A DNA stretch of 60,933 nt, from assembly GCF_019969725.1 (NCBI RefSeq), contig NZ_JAHXYW010000020.1, positions 1 through 60,933 on the forward strand, read 5' to 3'. The stretch comes from Neobacillus bataviensis (GTDB taxonomy: Bacteria > Bacillota > Bacilli > Bacillales_B > DSM-18226). The position numbers and the translations under genes were made by a program. Positions 1 to 8,559 of the stretch are shown piece after piece. Numbering within the stretch: position 1 is the first letter of the stretch; every line of letters starts with the position of its first letter. The notes beneath the pieces were generated by a model. The model was not told where the DNA came from. It was given only the letters and a program-made list of their open reading frames with translations, and did not search any database.

Positions 1-10
1 AAGTAAATAG

Positions 11-127
<117 letters not shown>

Positions 128-137
128 ACAAGAACAG

Positions 138-162
138 GGCAATCCGCGAGGGTTGTCTTTTT
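138..162 (+). terminator. Terminator of the rRNA operon
   Basis: Stem GGCAATCC / GGGTTGTC closed by a GCGA (GNRA) tetraloop and followed by TTTTT. It lies 10 bases after the 5S end and is expected to stop the rRNA transcript before the repeat array. Confidence 0.85.
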
Positions 163-189
163 CTATTGGGACCAAAGAATCCTGTTTGA

Positions 190-575
190 AGAGCCCCATT
201 GACTGTTCTATGGAACAAAACTTACCTCAAACAGCCGGAAATGTCCCATAGACTGTTTCTATAGGACAAGAATCCAGCTTAAACGGCACGAAATGATCCA
301 TAGACCCCTACTATGGGACAAAAAGCCAACTCGAATCATACGAAATGACCCATAGACCCCCTCTATGGGACAAAAAGCCAGCTTAAATCATCGGAAATGT
401 CCCATAGACCCCTACTATGGGACAAAAAGCCAACTCGAATCATACGAAATGACCCATAGACCCCCTCTATGGGACAAAAAGCCAGCTTAAATCATCGGAA
501 ATGTCCCATAGACCGCTTCTATGAGACAAACAGCCAGCCCAAATCACACGAAATGTCCCATAGACCATACCCGAC
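190..575. repeat. 52-bp tandem array with one hairpin per unit
   Basis: The anchor CCATAG recurs at 246, 298, 350, 402, 454, 506 and 558, exactly 52 bp apart; a diverged copy starts near 196 and a partial one near 160. Most units hold a hairpin with stem CCCATAG / CTATGGG and a C-rich 7-base loop, then GACAAAAAGCCA. Two unit types alternate, so 298-401 and 402-505 form a perfect 104-bp duplication. No convincing gene lies here. The remaining bases up to 630 show nothing further. Confidence 0.92.
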
Positions 576-629
576 TGACAAACCCTTTGGTCTTGTTAAA
601 TCTTCGTAATATCTTAACCCCAGCAACCT

Positions 630-1856
630 TTATACCTTCCCAATACCAATACCAATTCCCTCATATAAATCCAAAACCTCATCCCAATGCCACTTCTCGT
701 AATACCAGGTTCCTAAAGTAATATCCTTAATCCATAAGTCCTCTCCTGCGTTCCAAGAAACAAATACATTAGCCCTTTCCCTATCCGTCCTAACCCAAAT
801 ATGAGAACGGTTCACAAACTTCGGTGCAAAGTCGCCTTTCTTTTTAGGAGGGAATGTCACTTGCACTTGTTTTTTAGAAACCTCAAATATACTCGGCAAT
901 GGCCGTTTATTAACATCCACTAACTCACTTTCCTTTGAACGTGAAGCATACAAAATATCATTATTCTTCCAAGCAAAGTCCCGATCAGCAAATCCCTTTG
1001 GAGTATGAACTACCCTATGAAAATCTGGCACACTAACCGTCTTTAATTGCTTATTCTTCAATGCCTCTCTGCCTGCCCCGCTTATATATCCAAGAGTATT
1101 TTTAGCAGGTCCCCATTGAAACCATTCCTCATAGTTTAACATCTCATCAACTCTTTTAAAGATCTTTCCATCAGAGGATAAAACGCAAAGCATATTACCA
1201 TCAGCAGATAAGGACGCTGCTGGCACCATTAAAAAACTAATCCACTTATGATCATAAGACCATTTAAACTGACTTGTACTAATATAAAGCTCATTTTCCC
1301 CAACAGGCACTGTATAAAAGTGCTTTGTTATCGGCCTATGGGGAACTAATAAAACCTTCGATAATATGATATCAGAATTGAGCTTTTCGCTTTCCTTTGA
1401 AGAGGTAAGTAACCCCTTTCCATCCGGTAGCCAAGAAAAATTTTCAATATTCACGGCTACTTGATTACCCAGAAAAGAGGAACCCGTATTTAAAACAAAT
1501 AAATCTTTTCCCTTAAGAAAACCAATTTTATTTTCCCGAGGAGACCATTGAAAGCCTCTGGTAATATTCGGTGCTACTTTAAAGTGTTTGTTTATTTTAA
1601 TATTGTAAAGCCACAGCTCGCCGTTATAGGGAGAATCCCCGCCCTTTAGGTAAGCAACCCAGTGACCATCAAACGACCACTTTGGATACCTTACATAAGC
1701 TCCGGCAGTGATCCTCCTTTCTCTATCACCGATTTTAATCCAAAGGTCATTCCCCCGAACGAAAGCAGCCTTTATAGAGTTTTCAGCATATACAGGTGAA
1801 TAGAACGAAATGATAGAAAAAACTAGTAACAAAATTAGAAGAACTTTTTTAAGCAT
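630..1856 (-). CDS. Secreted TolB/WD40-like beta-propeller protein of unknown role
   Basis: A protein of about 408 residues with a clear signal peptide (LKKVLLILLLVFSIISF, then a YAEN cleavage region). Repeated W-S-x-D/W-x-PD/G-K blades (for example PKWSFDGHWVAYLKGG, FSWLPDGKGLL, FKWSYDHKWISFL) resemble TolB-type PD40 propeller repeats, so it is probably an extracytoplasmic binding or scaffold protein. The start was set at the ATG at 1856 because GGGGGT lies 8 bases upstream; an earlier in-frame ATG at 1880 lacks such a site. The C-terminus ends in a small Gly-Ile repeat. It is convergent with the rRNA side and divergent from the MscS gene. No specific substrate can be named. Confidence 0.75.
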   Translation of the reverse strand: MLKKVLLILLLVFSIISFYSPVYAENSIKAAFVRGNDLWIKIGDRERRITAGAYVRYPKWSFDGHWVAYLKGGDSPYNGELWLYNIKINKHFKVAPNITRGFQWSPRENKIGFLKGKDLFVLNTGSSFLGNQVAVNIENFSWLPDGKGLLTSSKESEKLNSDIILSKVLLVPHRPITKHFYTVPVGENELYISTSQFKWSYDHKWISFLMVPAASLSADGNMLCVLSSDGKIFKRVDEMLNYEEWFQWGPAKNTLGYISGAGREALKNKQLKTVSVPDFHRVVHTPKGFADRDFAWKNNDILYASRSKESELVDVNKRPLPSIFEVSKKQVQVTFPPKKKGDFAPKFVNRSHIWVRTDRERANVFVSWNAGEDLWIKDITLGTWYYEKWHWDEVLDLYEGIGIGIGKV

Positions 1857-1937
1857 AAAAATTACCCCCATTTTATTCATTTAGTATGCCCTCAATGGTA
1901 AAGACTAAAGATGAACGGAATGGAAGAAGGTGACATA

Positions 1938-2795
1938 ATGGACAGGCTCGATTTTCTGCATCAGTATAAATTAACTAGTATTGTATTAGCGGTTGTTATC
2001 GCATGGCTAACTGTTTTTATCATAAATAAAGTGATTCATAATTTTTTTCAAAAAACGAATTTTCTTGAGGAACGGAAAGAGCAAACGATTGAAAGCATGA
2101 TTCGTTCCCTCACCAAATACACGGCAACTCTAACAGTTATATTTTTTGCGATATCGCAGTATGTGAATAATTTTGGCAGAGTATTGGCCGGGGCCGGGAT
2201 TGTCGGGGTTATCGTCGGGTTTGGGGCGCAAAGCCTGATAAAGGATATCTTGTCAGGAATTTTTTTAATTTATGAAAAGCAGCTTCACAAAGGTGATTTT
2301 ATTACCGTTAATAATACTTTCAATGGGACAGTCGAGGAGATTGGCCTGCGCTTTTTAAAGGTCAGAGAGTGGAGCGGCAAACTGCTTACGATCAGCAATG
2401 GGGAAGTAAAGCAGATCCAAAACTATAATATTGACCAAATGCGTGTTATTGAAAGAGTAGTTGTGAGTTATCGGGAAGATCCATCCAAGGTACTGGAGAT
2501 CTTGAAAATTGCTTGTGAAAAAATAAATGAATCAAACGAGCCCTGTTTAAAAAAGGATTCCTCCGATTGTGTTGTCGAGCCATTTCAAGTTTATGGGATG
2601 ACGTCAATCAACGCTAACTTTAGAGGGATTGAATATACGATTACCGGCCTTGTGGACGATACTTTATATTGGGATGCTGCCAAAGAGGCAAGACGGATTA
2701 TTGCTCAAACACTATATGATTATAAGATCAAACTTGCGGAAGATACGATGGTAGTAAAATCCCTAGTTGCTAAAGAATCTATACAAAGGGACTGA
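1938..2795 (+). CDS. MscS-family small-conductance mechanosensitive channel
   Basis: About 285 residues. Transmembrane segments near residues 13-35, 60-80 and 85-115 are followed by the MscS pore-lining helix and beta domain: GAGIVGVIVGFGAQSLIKD, then GDFITV and GTVEEIGLR, the family hallmark. Such channels open on hypo-osmotic shock and release solutes. The length matches the short YkuT-type members rather than the large MscK-type ones. The start is the ATG at 1938, behind GAAGAAGGTG; the ATG at 1911 has no ribosome site. It is followed by yebE after 56 bases. Confidence 0.88.
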   Translation: MDRLDFLHQYKLTSIVLAVVIAWLTVFIINKVIHNFFQKTNFLEERKEQTIESMIRSLTKYTATLTVIFFAISQYVNNFGRVLAGAGIVGVIVGFGAQSLIKDILSGIFLIYEKQLHKGDFITVNNTFNGTVEEIGLRFLKVREWSGKLLTISNGEVKQIQNYNIDQMRVIERVVVSYREDPSKVLEILKIACEKINESNEPCLKKDSSDCVVEPFQVYGMTSINANFRGIEYTITGLVDDTLYWDAAKEARRIIAQTLYDYKIKLAEDTMVVKSLVAKESIQRD

Positions 2796-2851
2796 CCGTT
2801 TATAAATTATGTGCTAAAGTATAGTGTGTAAAAAGCAAGGGGGGACATTTT

Positions 2852-3394
2852 ATGTTGGAAAATAGTTTACTTATGGTTGCCATTATCCTCGTGATTAATA
2901 TTGTTTATGTTTCTTTTTTTACAATAAGAATGATTCTGACCTTAAAGGGCCAGCGTTACTTAGCTGCGTTTCTAAGTATGATTGAGGTGGTTATATATGT
3001 ACTGGGACTCGGCCTTGTCTTAAATAATCTGAATGAAATCCAAAACCTGATTGCCTATGCGGTGGGATATGGCATTGGTGTCATTGTTGGGATGAAAATT
3101 GAAGAGAAACTGGCATTGGGGTATATTACTGTTAATGTCATTACAAAGGAATATGATAAAGATTTGCCTAAAATTTTAAGAGAAAAAGGGTACGGTGTGA
3201 CAAACTGGGAGGCAAATGGTCTTGAGGGCGATCGCATGGCCATGCAAATTCTCACCCCTAGAAAATTTGAATTAAAGCTATATGATACGATTAAAAGCTT
3301 GGATCCGAAAGCATTCATTATCTCGTATGAACCGAAAGCGATTCACGGCGGGTTCTGGGTGAAATCTGTGAAAAGAGGGAAATTGTTTTCATGA
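2852..3394 (+). CDS. yebE: UPF0316 / DUF2179 membrane protein YebE
   Basis: 180 residues with three N-terminal membrane helices (about 5-25, 35-58, 62-80) and a soluble DUF2179-type C-terminal domain. [22 protein letters not shown] is characteristic of the UPF0316 family. The gene has a strong site (AAGGGGGGACA) before its ATG and overlaps yebG by 4 bases, as in Bacillus where yebE-yebG precede purE. The biochemical role is unknown; DUF2179 domains occur in membrane proteins thought to bind small ligands. Confidence 0.85.
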   Translation: MLENSLLMVAIILVINIVYVSFFTIRMILTLKGQRYLAAFLSMIEVVIYVLGLGLVLNNLNEIQNLIAYAVGYGIGVIVGMKIEEKLALGYITVNVITKEYDKDLPKILREKGYGVTNWEANGLEGDRMAMQILTPRKFELKLYDTIKSLDPKAFIISYEPKAIHGGFWVKSVKRGKLFS

Positions 3395-3588
3395 GTAAAA
3401 AGAAGATGCAATTTGAAGTGCAGGAAAATGAAAGTATTGAGGAATGCCTGAATAGAATAAAGCAGCAAGGATACTTTCCTGTCCGGAGAACAGAAAAACC
3501 CATTTTTCAAGAAGTAAAAAAAGGAAATGAGACGATTTATGAGCCGATAGGCCGTCAAATAGTCTTTGAAGCGAAAATAATAGAGTAA
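3391..3588 (+). CDS. yebG: NETI-motif protein YebG
   Basis: A 65-residue soluble protein containing [18 protein letters not shown], the NETI motif that names this Bacillaceae family. It starts inside the last codons of yebE (ATGAG overlap), so the two are translationally coupled. Function is unknown. Its stop codon lies directly beside the first PurR box of the purine operon. Confidence 0.85.
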   Translation: MSKKKMQFEVQENESIEECLNRIKQQGYFPVRRTEKPIFQEVKKGNETIYEPIGRQIVFEAKIIE

Positions 3589-3631
3589 AACACGAACGTT
3601 ATAGAGTGATTTAAAAATAATGTTCGATTTA
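3588..3631 (+). promoter_or_regulatory. Paired PurR boxes (purine operator)
   Basis: Two inverted PurBox-like sites: AACACGAACGTTA (about 3588-3600) on the plus strand and TAATGTTCGATTT (about 3618-3630), which reads AAATCGAACATTA on the minus strand. The central CGAAC cores are convergent and the boxes lie about 17 bases apart, the arrangement described for Bacillus PurR. PurR is released from such sites by PRPP. The pair sits just upstream of the -35 element. Confidence 0.75.
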
Positions 3632-3635
3632 TTGG

Positions 3636-3664
3636 TTGACAGTCTTAAAGTTGATTGGTAAGAT
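3636..3664 (+). promoter_or_regulatory. Sigma-A promoter of the purine operon
   Basis: TTGACA at 3636-3641, a 17-base spacer, and TAAGAT at 3659-3664. This near-consensus vegetative promoter should start transcription near 3671, about 30 bases before the riboswitch aptamer. Confidence 0.85.
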
Positions 3665-3696
3665 AAAGGCAGATAATCTAACAAAACAACTTATCT

Positions 3697-3775
3697 TTAC
3701 CCTCGTATATCCATGGGAATATGGCCCATAAGTTTCTACCCAATAACCGTAAATTATTGGACTATGAGGGAAAGT
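3697..3775 (+). ncRNA. Guanine-sensing purine riboswitch (purE leader)
   Basis: The leader folds as a purine aptamer: P1 from CCTCGTATAT and ACTATGAGGG, P2 around the CCATGGGAATATGGCCCATAAG-type arm, and P3 CAATAACCGTAAATTATTG. Core strings TATGGC, AAGTTTCTACC, ACCGTAAAT and GGACTATG match the family. The specificity base in GGACTATG is C, which pairs with guanine or hypoxanthine; adenine riboswitches have U there. Ligand binding should favour the downstream terminator and so attenuate purE-purD. Confidence 0.95.
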
Positions 3776-3837
3776 CAATATGTTCGGCACACAAAATGGG
3801 GCGAGTGCTTCCGTTTTGTTGACCTTAAATGCTCACG

Positions 3838-3888
3838 CCCGGACAAATGGCTTTCTCTTCTAGAGATGCCATTTGTGCCGGGTTTTTA
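3838..3888 (+). terminator. Riboswitch-controlled terminator
   Basis: Long stem CCCGGACAAATGGC (3839-3851 region) with GCCATTTGTGCCGGG, then TTTTTATT. The stem has one asymmetric base and a pyrimidine-rich loop. It lies 60 bases beyond the aptamer and before purE, as expected for the expression platform; an antiterminator using the 3' side of P1 is inferred. Confidence 0.88.
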
Positions 3889-3912
3889 TTTTGAATCAAT
3901 GGGGGAATCGGA

Positions 3913-4401
3913 ATGGAAAAGCGCGTCGGTGTCATCATGGGAAGCAAGTCAGATTGGGAAACGATGAAGAACGCTTGTGAAATATTAGATCAATTAGAGA
4001 TTCCGTATGAAAAAAAGGTTGTTTCAGCCCATCGAACACCTGATTTGATGTTTACATATGCCGAAAAGGCTAGAGAAAGAGGATTAAAGGTTATCATAGC
4101 CGGTGCAGGCGGGGCAGCTCATCTGCCTGGTATGGTGGCGGCAAAAACCACGCTGCCGGTTATCGGGGTGCCGGTGCAATCAAAAGCCCTAAATGGCTTA
4201 GATTCTTTGCTATCAATCGTGCAAATGCCGGGCGGTGTTCCTGTGGCAACCGTGGCCATTGGAAAAGCCGGTGCTGTAAATGCCGGGTTACTGGCTGCAC
4301 AAATATTAGCAACAGAAGACATAGAACTCGTTAATAGATTAGAGGCTAGACGTGAAACTATGAAACTAGAAGCACTAGAAAGTAGTGATCAACTTGTCTA
4401 A
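3913..4401 (+). CDS. purE: N5-carboxyaminoimidazole ribonucleotide mutase
   Basis: Converts N5-CAIR (the PurK product) to CAIR. The 162 residues contain [13 protein letters not shown] at the start, VSAHRTPD (catalytic His region), [13 protein letters not shown] and [19 protein letters not shown], all typical of class I PurE. ATG follows GGGGGAATCGGA. It is the first gene of the twelve-gene purine operon and its 3' end overlaps the start of purK. Confidence 0.98.
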   Translation: MEKRVGVIMGSKSDWETMKNACEILDQLEIPYEKKVVSAHRTPDLMFTYAEKARERGLKVIIAGAGGAAHLPGMVAAKTTLPVIGVPVQSKALNGLDSLLSIVQMPGGVPVATVAIGKAGAVNAGLLAAQILATEDIELVNRLEARRETMKLEALESSDQLV

Positions 4402-5542
4402 TAAAACCATTTTACCTGGAGCTACCATAGGGATTATCGGCGGAGGACAGCTTGGCAGAATGATGGCATTGTCCGCTAGAGCACAAGGCTTCAGGATTGC
4501 CGTTTTAGAGCCTGCCGAAGACTCTCCTTGCGGCCAAGTGGCGGATTTTGAAATCATCGGAGCTTATAATGACCGCGAGGCAATCAGCAGACTAGCCGAG
4601 GTCAGCGATGTGATTACTTACGAATTTGAAAATATTGATGCAGAAACATTAGAGTGGATTTGTGAGAAGGCTTATGTCCCGCAAGGTCCAAAGCTATTAA
4701 CGATAACGCAGGATCGAATCAAAGAAAAAGCAGCCATACGAGAGGCTGGAGTTGAGGTTGCCCCTTATGAGGTCATCAACAGCCTTGAAGATCTTTTTTC
4801 AAACATAAAACGGTTGGGTTACCCAGCTGTATTGAAAACGGCACGAGGCGGCTATGACGGCAAAGGACAACTTGTTTTGAAAAGCGATAAGGATTTACAA
4901 AAAGCAGATGCACTCATTAACCATGGGGCGTGTGTACTGGAAAAATGGATTCCTTTTGAAAAAGAAATCTCCGTAATTGTAACGAGGAAACTGAATGGTG
5001 AAACGGCATTTTTTCCAGTAGCAGAAAACATTCATCATGAAAATATTTTGCATACAACGATTGCTCCGGCAAGGATATCAGGAAATTTACGAGGCCGTGC
5101 AATGGAAAAGGCTAAGCTCATCGCTGATTCCATCGGATTGGTCGGTACACTGGCCGTTGAGATGTTTGTGACGGAGGAAGAAACTATTTACATTAATGAA
5201 CTGGCTCCAAGGCCGCATAATTCTGGACATTACACGATTGAAGCCTGTGAGACGTCACAGTTTGAACAGCATATACGCGCCATCTGTAATTGGCCGTTAG
5301 GCAGCACAGAGCTATTAAAACCGGCAGTTATGGTCAATCTATTAGGAGAGCATCTTGAAAATTTATATCAAGAGATTCCGGCAAAGACAGACTGGAAGGT
5401 CCATTTATACGGCAAAAAGGAGCCAAAATTGAAAAGGAAAATGGGGCATGTTACCATTTTACGAGATGATGTTTCAGCGGCACTTTCAGAAATAAGCGAA
5501 AGCAGCATCTGGCGCACAGCAAAAGAAATGATCGGAGGATAA
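4385..5542 (+). CDS. purK: N5-carboxyaminoimidazole ribonucleotide synthase
   Basis: ATP-grasp enzyme that carboxylates AIR with bicarbonate and ATP. It shows [12 protein letters not shown] (N-terminal Rossmann-like loop), [14 protein letters not shown] (ATP-grasp), [10 protein letters not shown] and [18 protein letters not shown]. Length 385 (or 382) residues is usual. The start is uncertain: GTG at 4385 is listed, but TTG at 4394 gives [18 protein letters not shown], closer to the known Bacillus N-terminus, and has better spacing from GAAAG. Either way it overlaps purE, implying translational coupling. Confidence 0.96.
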   Translation: MINLSNKTILPGATIGIIGGGQLGRMMALSARAQGFRIAVLEPAEDSPCGQVADFEIIGAYNDREAISRLAEVSDVITYEFENIDAETLEWICEKAYVPQGPKLLTITQDRIKEKAAIREAGVEVAPYEVINSLEDLFSNIKRLGYPAVLKTARGGYDGKGQLVLKSDKDLQKADALINHGACVLEKWIPFEKEISVIVTRKLNGETAFFPVAENIHHENILHTTIAPARISGNLRGRAMEKAKLIADSIGLVGTLAVEMFVTEEETIYINELAPRPHNSGHYTIEACETSQFEQHIRAICNWPLGSTELLKPAVMVNLLGEHLENLYQEIPAKTDWKVHLYGKKEPKLKRKMGHVTILRDDVSAALSEISESSIWRTAKEMIGG

Positions 5543-5545
5543 AAC

Positions 5546-6841
5546 ATGATTGATCGTTATACTAGACCTGAAATGGGAGCTATCTGGACGGAGGAAAACC
5601 GCTTTAATGCCTGGCTGGAGGTTGAGATCCTCGCATGTGAAGCATGGTCCGAGCTTGGAGAAATACCAAAGGAAGATGTAAAGAAGTTACGCGAGAATGC
5701 TTCCTTCAATATTGACCGTATTAAAGAAATCGAAGAAGAAACAAGACATGACGTAGTGGCTTTTACTCGCGCCGTTTCCGAAACATTAGGCGAAGAGCGT
5801 AAGTGGGTGCATTACGGCTTAACTTCTACGGATGTAGTCGATACCGCATTATCATATGTCTTAAAGCAGGCAAATGCGATTTTACAAAAAGATCTTGAAA
5901 ACTTTATTGAGATTCTAAAAAACAAGGCTCAGGAACATAAATACACAGTTATGATGGGGCGGACGCACGGCGTACATGCGGAACCGACGACGTTTGGCTT
6001 AAAGCTTGCTCTATGGTATGAAGAGATGAAGCGCAACTTAGAACGGTTTAAGCAGGCTGCACAAGGAATTGAGTTTGGCAAAATTTCCGGCGCTGTAGGT
6101 ACGTATGCCAATATCGACCCGTTCGTGGAACAGTATGTGTGTGAAAAGTTAGGGCTGCAAAGAGCGCCAATCTCAACTCAAACGCTGCAGCGCGATCGTC
6201 ATGCTCACTACATGTCCACAATCGCTTTAATTGCAACATCGATTGAAAAATTTGCTGTTGAAGTTCGCGGATTGCAAAAGAGTGAAACGCGTGAAGTTGA
6301 GGAATTTTTTGCAAAAGGACAAAAGGGCTCATCGGCCATGCCGCATAAACGAAATCCGATTGGTTCAGAAAATATGACCGGAATTGCCCGCGTGATTCGC
6401 GGCTACATGCTGACCGCATATGAAAATGTACCGCTTTGGCATGAGCGTGATATTTCCCATTCATCAGCAGAAAGAATTATTTTGCCGGATGCGACTATCG
6501 GCTTGAATTACATGCTGAACCGTTTCGGAAATATTGTGAAAAACTTAACGGTCTATCCAGAAAACATGAAACGCAACATGGATCGTACGCTGGGGTTGAT
6601 TTACTCACAGCGCGTGCTGCTAGCCTTGATTGACAAGGGATTATCCCGTGAGGAAGCATATGACACGGTGCAGCCAAAAGCGATGGAAGCATGGGAGAAG
6701 CAAGTTCCTTTCCGCGGCTTGATTGAAGCAGAAGACAAAATTACTTCCTTGCTTTCACCAGCCGAAATTGCGGATTGCTTTGATTACAACTACCATCTTC
6801 AACATGTTGATACGATTTTTGAACGATTAGGATTGAACTAA
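5546..6841 (+). CDS. purB: Adenylosuccinate lyase
   Basis: Catalyses two eliminations of fumarate: SAICAR to AICAR, and adenylosuccinate to AMP. The signature [18 protein letters not shown] carries the mobile catalytic serine loop; TSTDVVDT and [14 protein letters not shown] are the other conserved family regions. 431 residues is standard for the Bacillus enzyme. ATCGGAGGATAAAAC precedes its ATG, 3 bases after purK. Confidence 0.98.
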   Translation: MIDRYTRPEMGAIWTEENRFNAWLEVEILACEAWSELGEIPKEDVKKLRENASFNIDRIKEIEEETRHDVVAFTRAVSETLGEERKWVHYGLTSTDVVDTALSYVLKQANAILQKDLENFIEILKNKAQEHKYTVMMGRTHGVHAEPTTFGLKLALWYEEMKRNLERFKQAAQGIEFGKISGAVGTYANIDPFVEQYVCEKLGLQRAPISTQTLQRDRHAHYMSTIALIATSIEKFAVEVRGLQKSETREVEEFFAKGQKGSSAMPHKRNPIGSENMTGIARVIRGYMLTAYENVPLWHERDISHSSAERIILPDATIGLNYMLNRFGNIVKNLTVYPENMKRNMDRTLGLIYSQRVLLALIDKGLSREEAYDTVQPKAMEAWEKQVPFRGLIEAEDKITSLLSPAEIADCFDYNYHLQHVDTIFERLGLN

Positions 6842-6847
6842 AAAAAT

Positions 6848-6874
6848 AGAGGGGCATGGATCGTGCCTCTCTTT
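6848..6874 (+). promoter_or_regulatory. Hairpin between purB and purC
   Basis: Stem AGAGGGGCA / TGCCTCTCT (9 bp, one G-U pair) with loop TGGATCG in the 77-base gap between purB and purC, the longest gap inside the operon. It is followed only by TTTAT, so it is a weak terminator at best. It may set relative expression or transcript stability; that role is inferred. Confidence 0.6.
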
Positions 6875-6918
6875 ATAATGAAGTTTCCCAATATTGCGAA
6901 CACAAGGAGTGATCCATA

Positions 6919-7632
6919 ATGAGTGAACTACTATACGAGGGCAAAGCAAAACGAATTTACGCAACCAACGATGAACAAGTTGTTTTAGTCGAATACAAGG
7001 ACTCCGCTACAGCTTTTAACGGAGAGAAGAAGGCAGACATCAATGGCAAGGGCCGTTTAAATAACGAGATTACGAGTTTGCTATTTTTAAAGCTTAAAGA
7101 GCAGGGAATTGACTCCCACTTTATCAAAAAGACTTCTGAAACTGAGCAGCTAGTGAAGAAAGTCGATATCATCCCACTGGAAGTTGTCGTTCGCAATGTG
7201 GCTGCAGGAAGCCTATCCAAAAGATTAGGAATCGAAGAGGGTCAGCAGCTAAAAGCACCACTTGTAGAGTTCTATCTCAAAAATGACGAGCTTGGCGACC
7301 CGCTCGTAACAGTTGATCACATTCTTGAACTTAAGGCAGCAACAACAGATGAACTCACAGTATTAAAAGAAAAAGCACTTCAAATTAATACAGTTTTATC
7401 AAGCTTTTTTAAAGAACTAGGGATTCGCCTTATTGATTTCAAACTTGAGTTTGGGAAAGACAGTGAGGGTCAAATCCTGCTGGCTGATGAAATTTCTCCT
7501 GACACCTGCAGACTGTGGGATCAAGAGACGAATGAAAAGCTCGATAAGGATGTATTCCGCCGCGATTTAGGAAGTTTAACAGAAGCCTATGAAAATATCT
7601 TAACAAGACTTGGAGGACGTCAGCATGTATAA
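6919..7632 (+). CDS. purC: SAICAR synthase
   Basis: Joins CAIR and aspartate using ATP. 237 residues with YEGKAKRIY at the N-terminus, [22 protein letters not shown] and the C-terminal signature [28 protein letters not shown] precedes the ATG. The end lies within the ribosome-site region of purS, so the two are tightly coupled. Confidence 0.98.
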   Translation: MSELLYEGKAKRIYATNDEQVVLVEYKDSATAFNGEKKADINGKGRLNNEITSLLFLKLKEQGIDSHFIKKTSETEQLVKKVDIIPLEVVVRNVAAGSLSKRLGIEEGQQLKAPLVEFYLKNDELGDPLVTVDHILELKAATTDELTVLKEKALQINTVLSSFFKELGIRLIDFKLEFGKDSEGQILLADEISPDTCRLWDQETNEKLDKDVFRRDLGSLTEAYENILTRLGGRQHV

Positions 7633-7879
7633 AGTAAAGGTGTTTGTCACATTAAGAGAAAGTGTCTTAGATCCGCAAGGGAAAGCAGTTACACATTCCT
7701 TAAATTCCTTAAACTATAACGAAGTAAAAGACGTCCGCATCGGAAAATATATGGAATTGACTTTAGAAAAATCAGAACGTGATATTCATGAGGTAATCAA
7801 TGAAGTTTGCACAAGTTTACTAGCCAATCCGGTTATCGAAGATTACCGATATGAAGTAGAGGAGTGTGTCGCACAGTGA
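7625..7879 (+). CDS. purS: FGAM synthase, PurS subunit
   Basis: Small 84-residue subunit that bridges PurL and PurQ in the three-part FGAM synthase of Gram-positive bacteria. [22 protein letters not shown] and VRIGKYMEL are family-typical, and the length equals that of the B. subtilis protein. The start is the ATG at 7625, behind GGAGGACGTC; the frame is open back to 7610 without need. It overlaps purQ by 4 bases (GTGA). Confidence 0.97.
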   Translation: MYKVKVFVTLRESVLDPQGKAVTHSLNSLNYNEVKDVRIGKYMELTLEKSERDIHEVINEVCTSLLANPVIEDYRYEVEECVAQ

Positions 7880-8559
7880 AGTTTGCGGTCATCGTCTTTC
7901 CGGGATCCAATTGTGATGTCGACATGTACCATGCCATCAAAGATGAGCTTGGTGAAGAGGTCGAATATGTGTGGCATGATACTGAGAGCTTAGAAGGATT
8001 TGACGGAATTCTTCTTCCTGGCGGCTTTTCCTATGGAGACTACCTCCGCACGGGCGCAATTGCCCGCTTCAGCAAGGTCATGAAGGAAGTCGTCAAAGCG
8101 GCTGAAGCAGGCAAGCCTGTACTCGGCGTGTGCAACGGTTTTCAAATTCTTCTAGAAGCAGGCTTGCTTCCAGGGGCTATGCGCCGCAACGAAAGCCTTT
8201 CGTTTATTTGTAAACCAGTGGAATTAAAAGTCGAAACCAATCAATCGATTTTTACTGCCGCATACGAAAAAGGGCAAACGATTACGATTCCTGTTGCCCA
8301 TGGCGAAGGGAATTATTACTGTGATGAAGAAACACTGGCAAACTTAAAGGCGAATAACCAAATCGTCTTTACTTATAAGCAAAATCCAAATGGTAGTTTA
8401 GAAGATATAGCGGGAATCACCAACGAAAAAGGAAACGTTCTTGGCATGATGCCGCACCCTGAAAGAGCTGTAGATGAACTTTTGGGCGGAGCAGACGGAT
8501 TAAAGTTATTTCAATCAATTGTAAAGTCATGGAGGGAAGCAAATGTTGTTAAAGCTTGA
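7876..8559 (+). CDS. purQ: FGAM synthase, PurQ glutaminase subunit
   Basis: Class I glutamine amidotransferase providing ammonia to PurL. Visible: [29 protein letters not shown], the nucleophile [11 protein letters not shown], and the His/Glu pair in MMPHPERA. 227 residues. The GTG at 7876 (GTG AAG TTT GCG) is chosen: it gives the family N-terminus [10 protein letters not shown], has GGAG 11 bases upstream and overlaps the purS stop by 4 bases. Confidence 0.97.
   Translation: MKFAVIVFPGSNCDVDMYHAIKDELGEEVEYVWHDTESLEGFDGILLPGGFSYGDYLRTGAIARFSKVMKEVVKAAEAGKPVLGVCNGFQILLEAGLLPGAMRRNESLSFICKPVELKVETNQSIFTAAYEKGQTITIPVAHGEGNYYCDEETLANLKANNQIVFTYKQNPNGSLEDIAGITNEKGNVLGMMPHPERAVDELLGGADGLKLFQSIVKSWREANVVKA

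Noticed and set aside
190..575. CRISPR array
   Set aside because: Units are contiguous without unique spacers, and no cas genes are in the window. The same holds for the other three arrays.
3697..3775. Adenine riboswitch
   Set aside because: The discriminating base is C (GGACTATG), not U, so guanine or hypoxanthine is expected.
3713..3967. 84-residue frame over the purine leader
   Set aside because: It is inside the riboswitch and terminator and overlaps purE in another frame.
6048..6464. 138-residue minus-strand frame inside purB
   Set aside because: It is antisense to conserved purB codons with no ribosome site; a shadow of the gene, like the other long antisense frames in pur, pcrA, gat and nirB.
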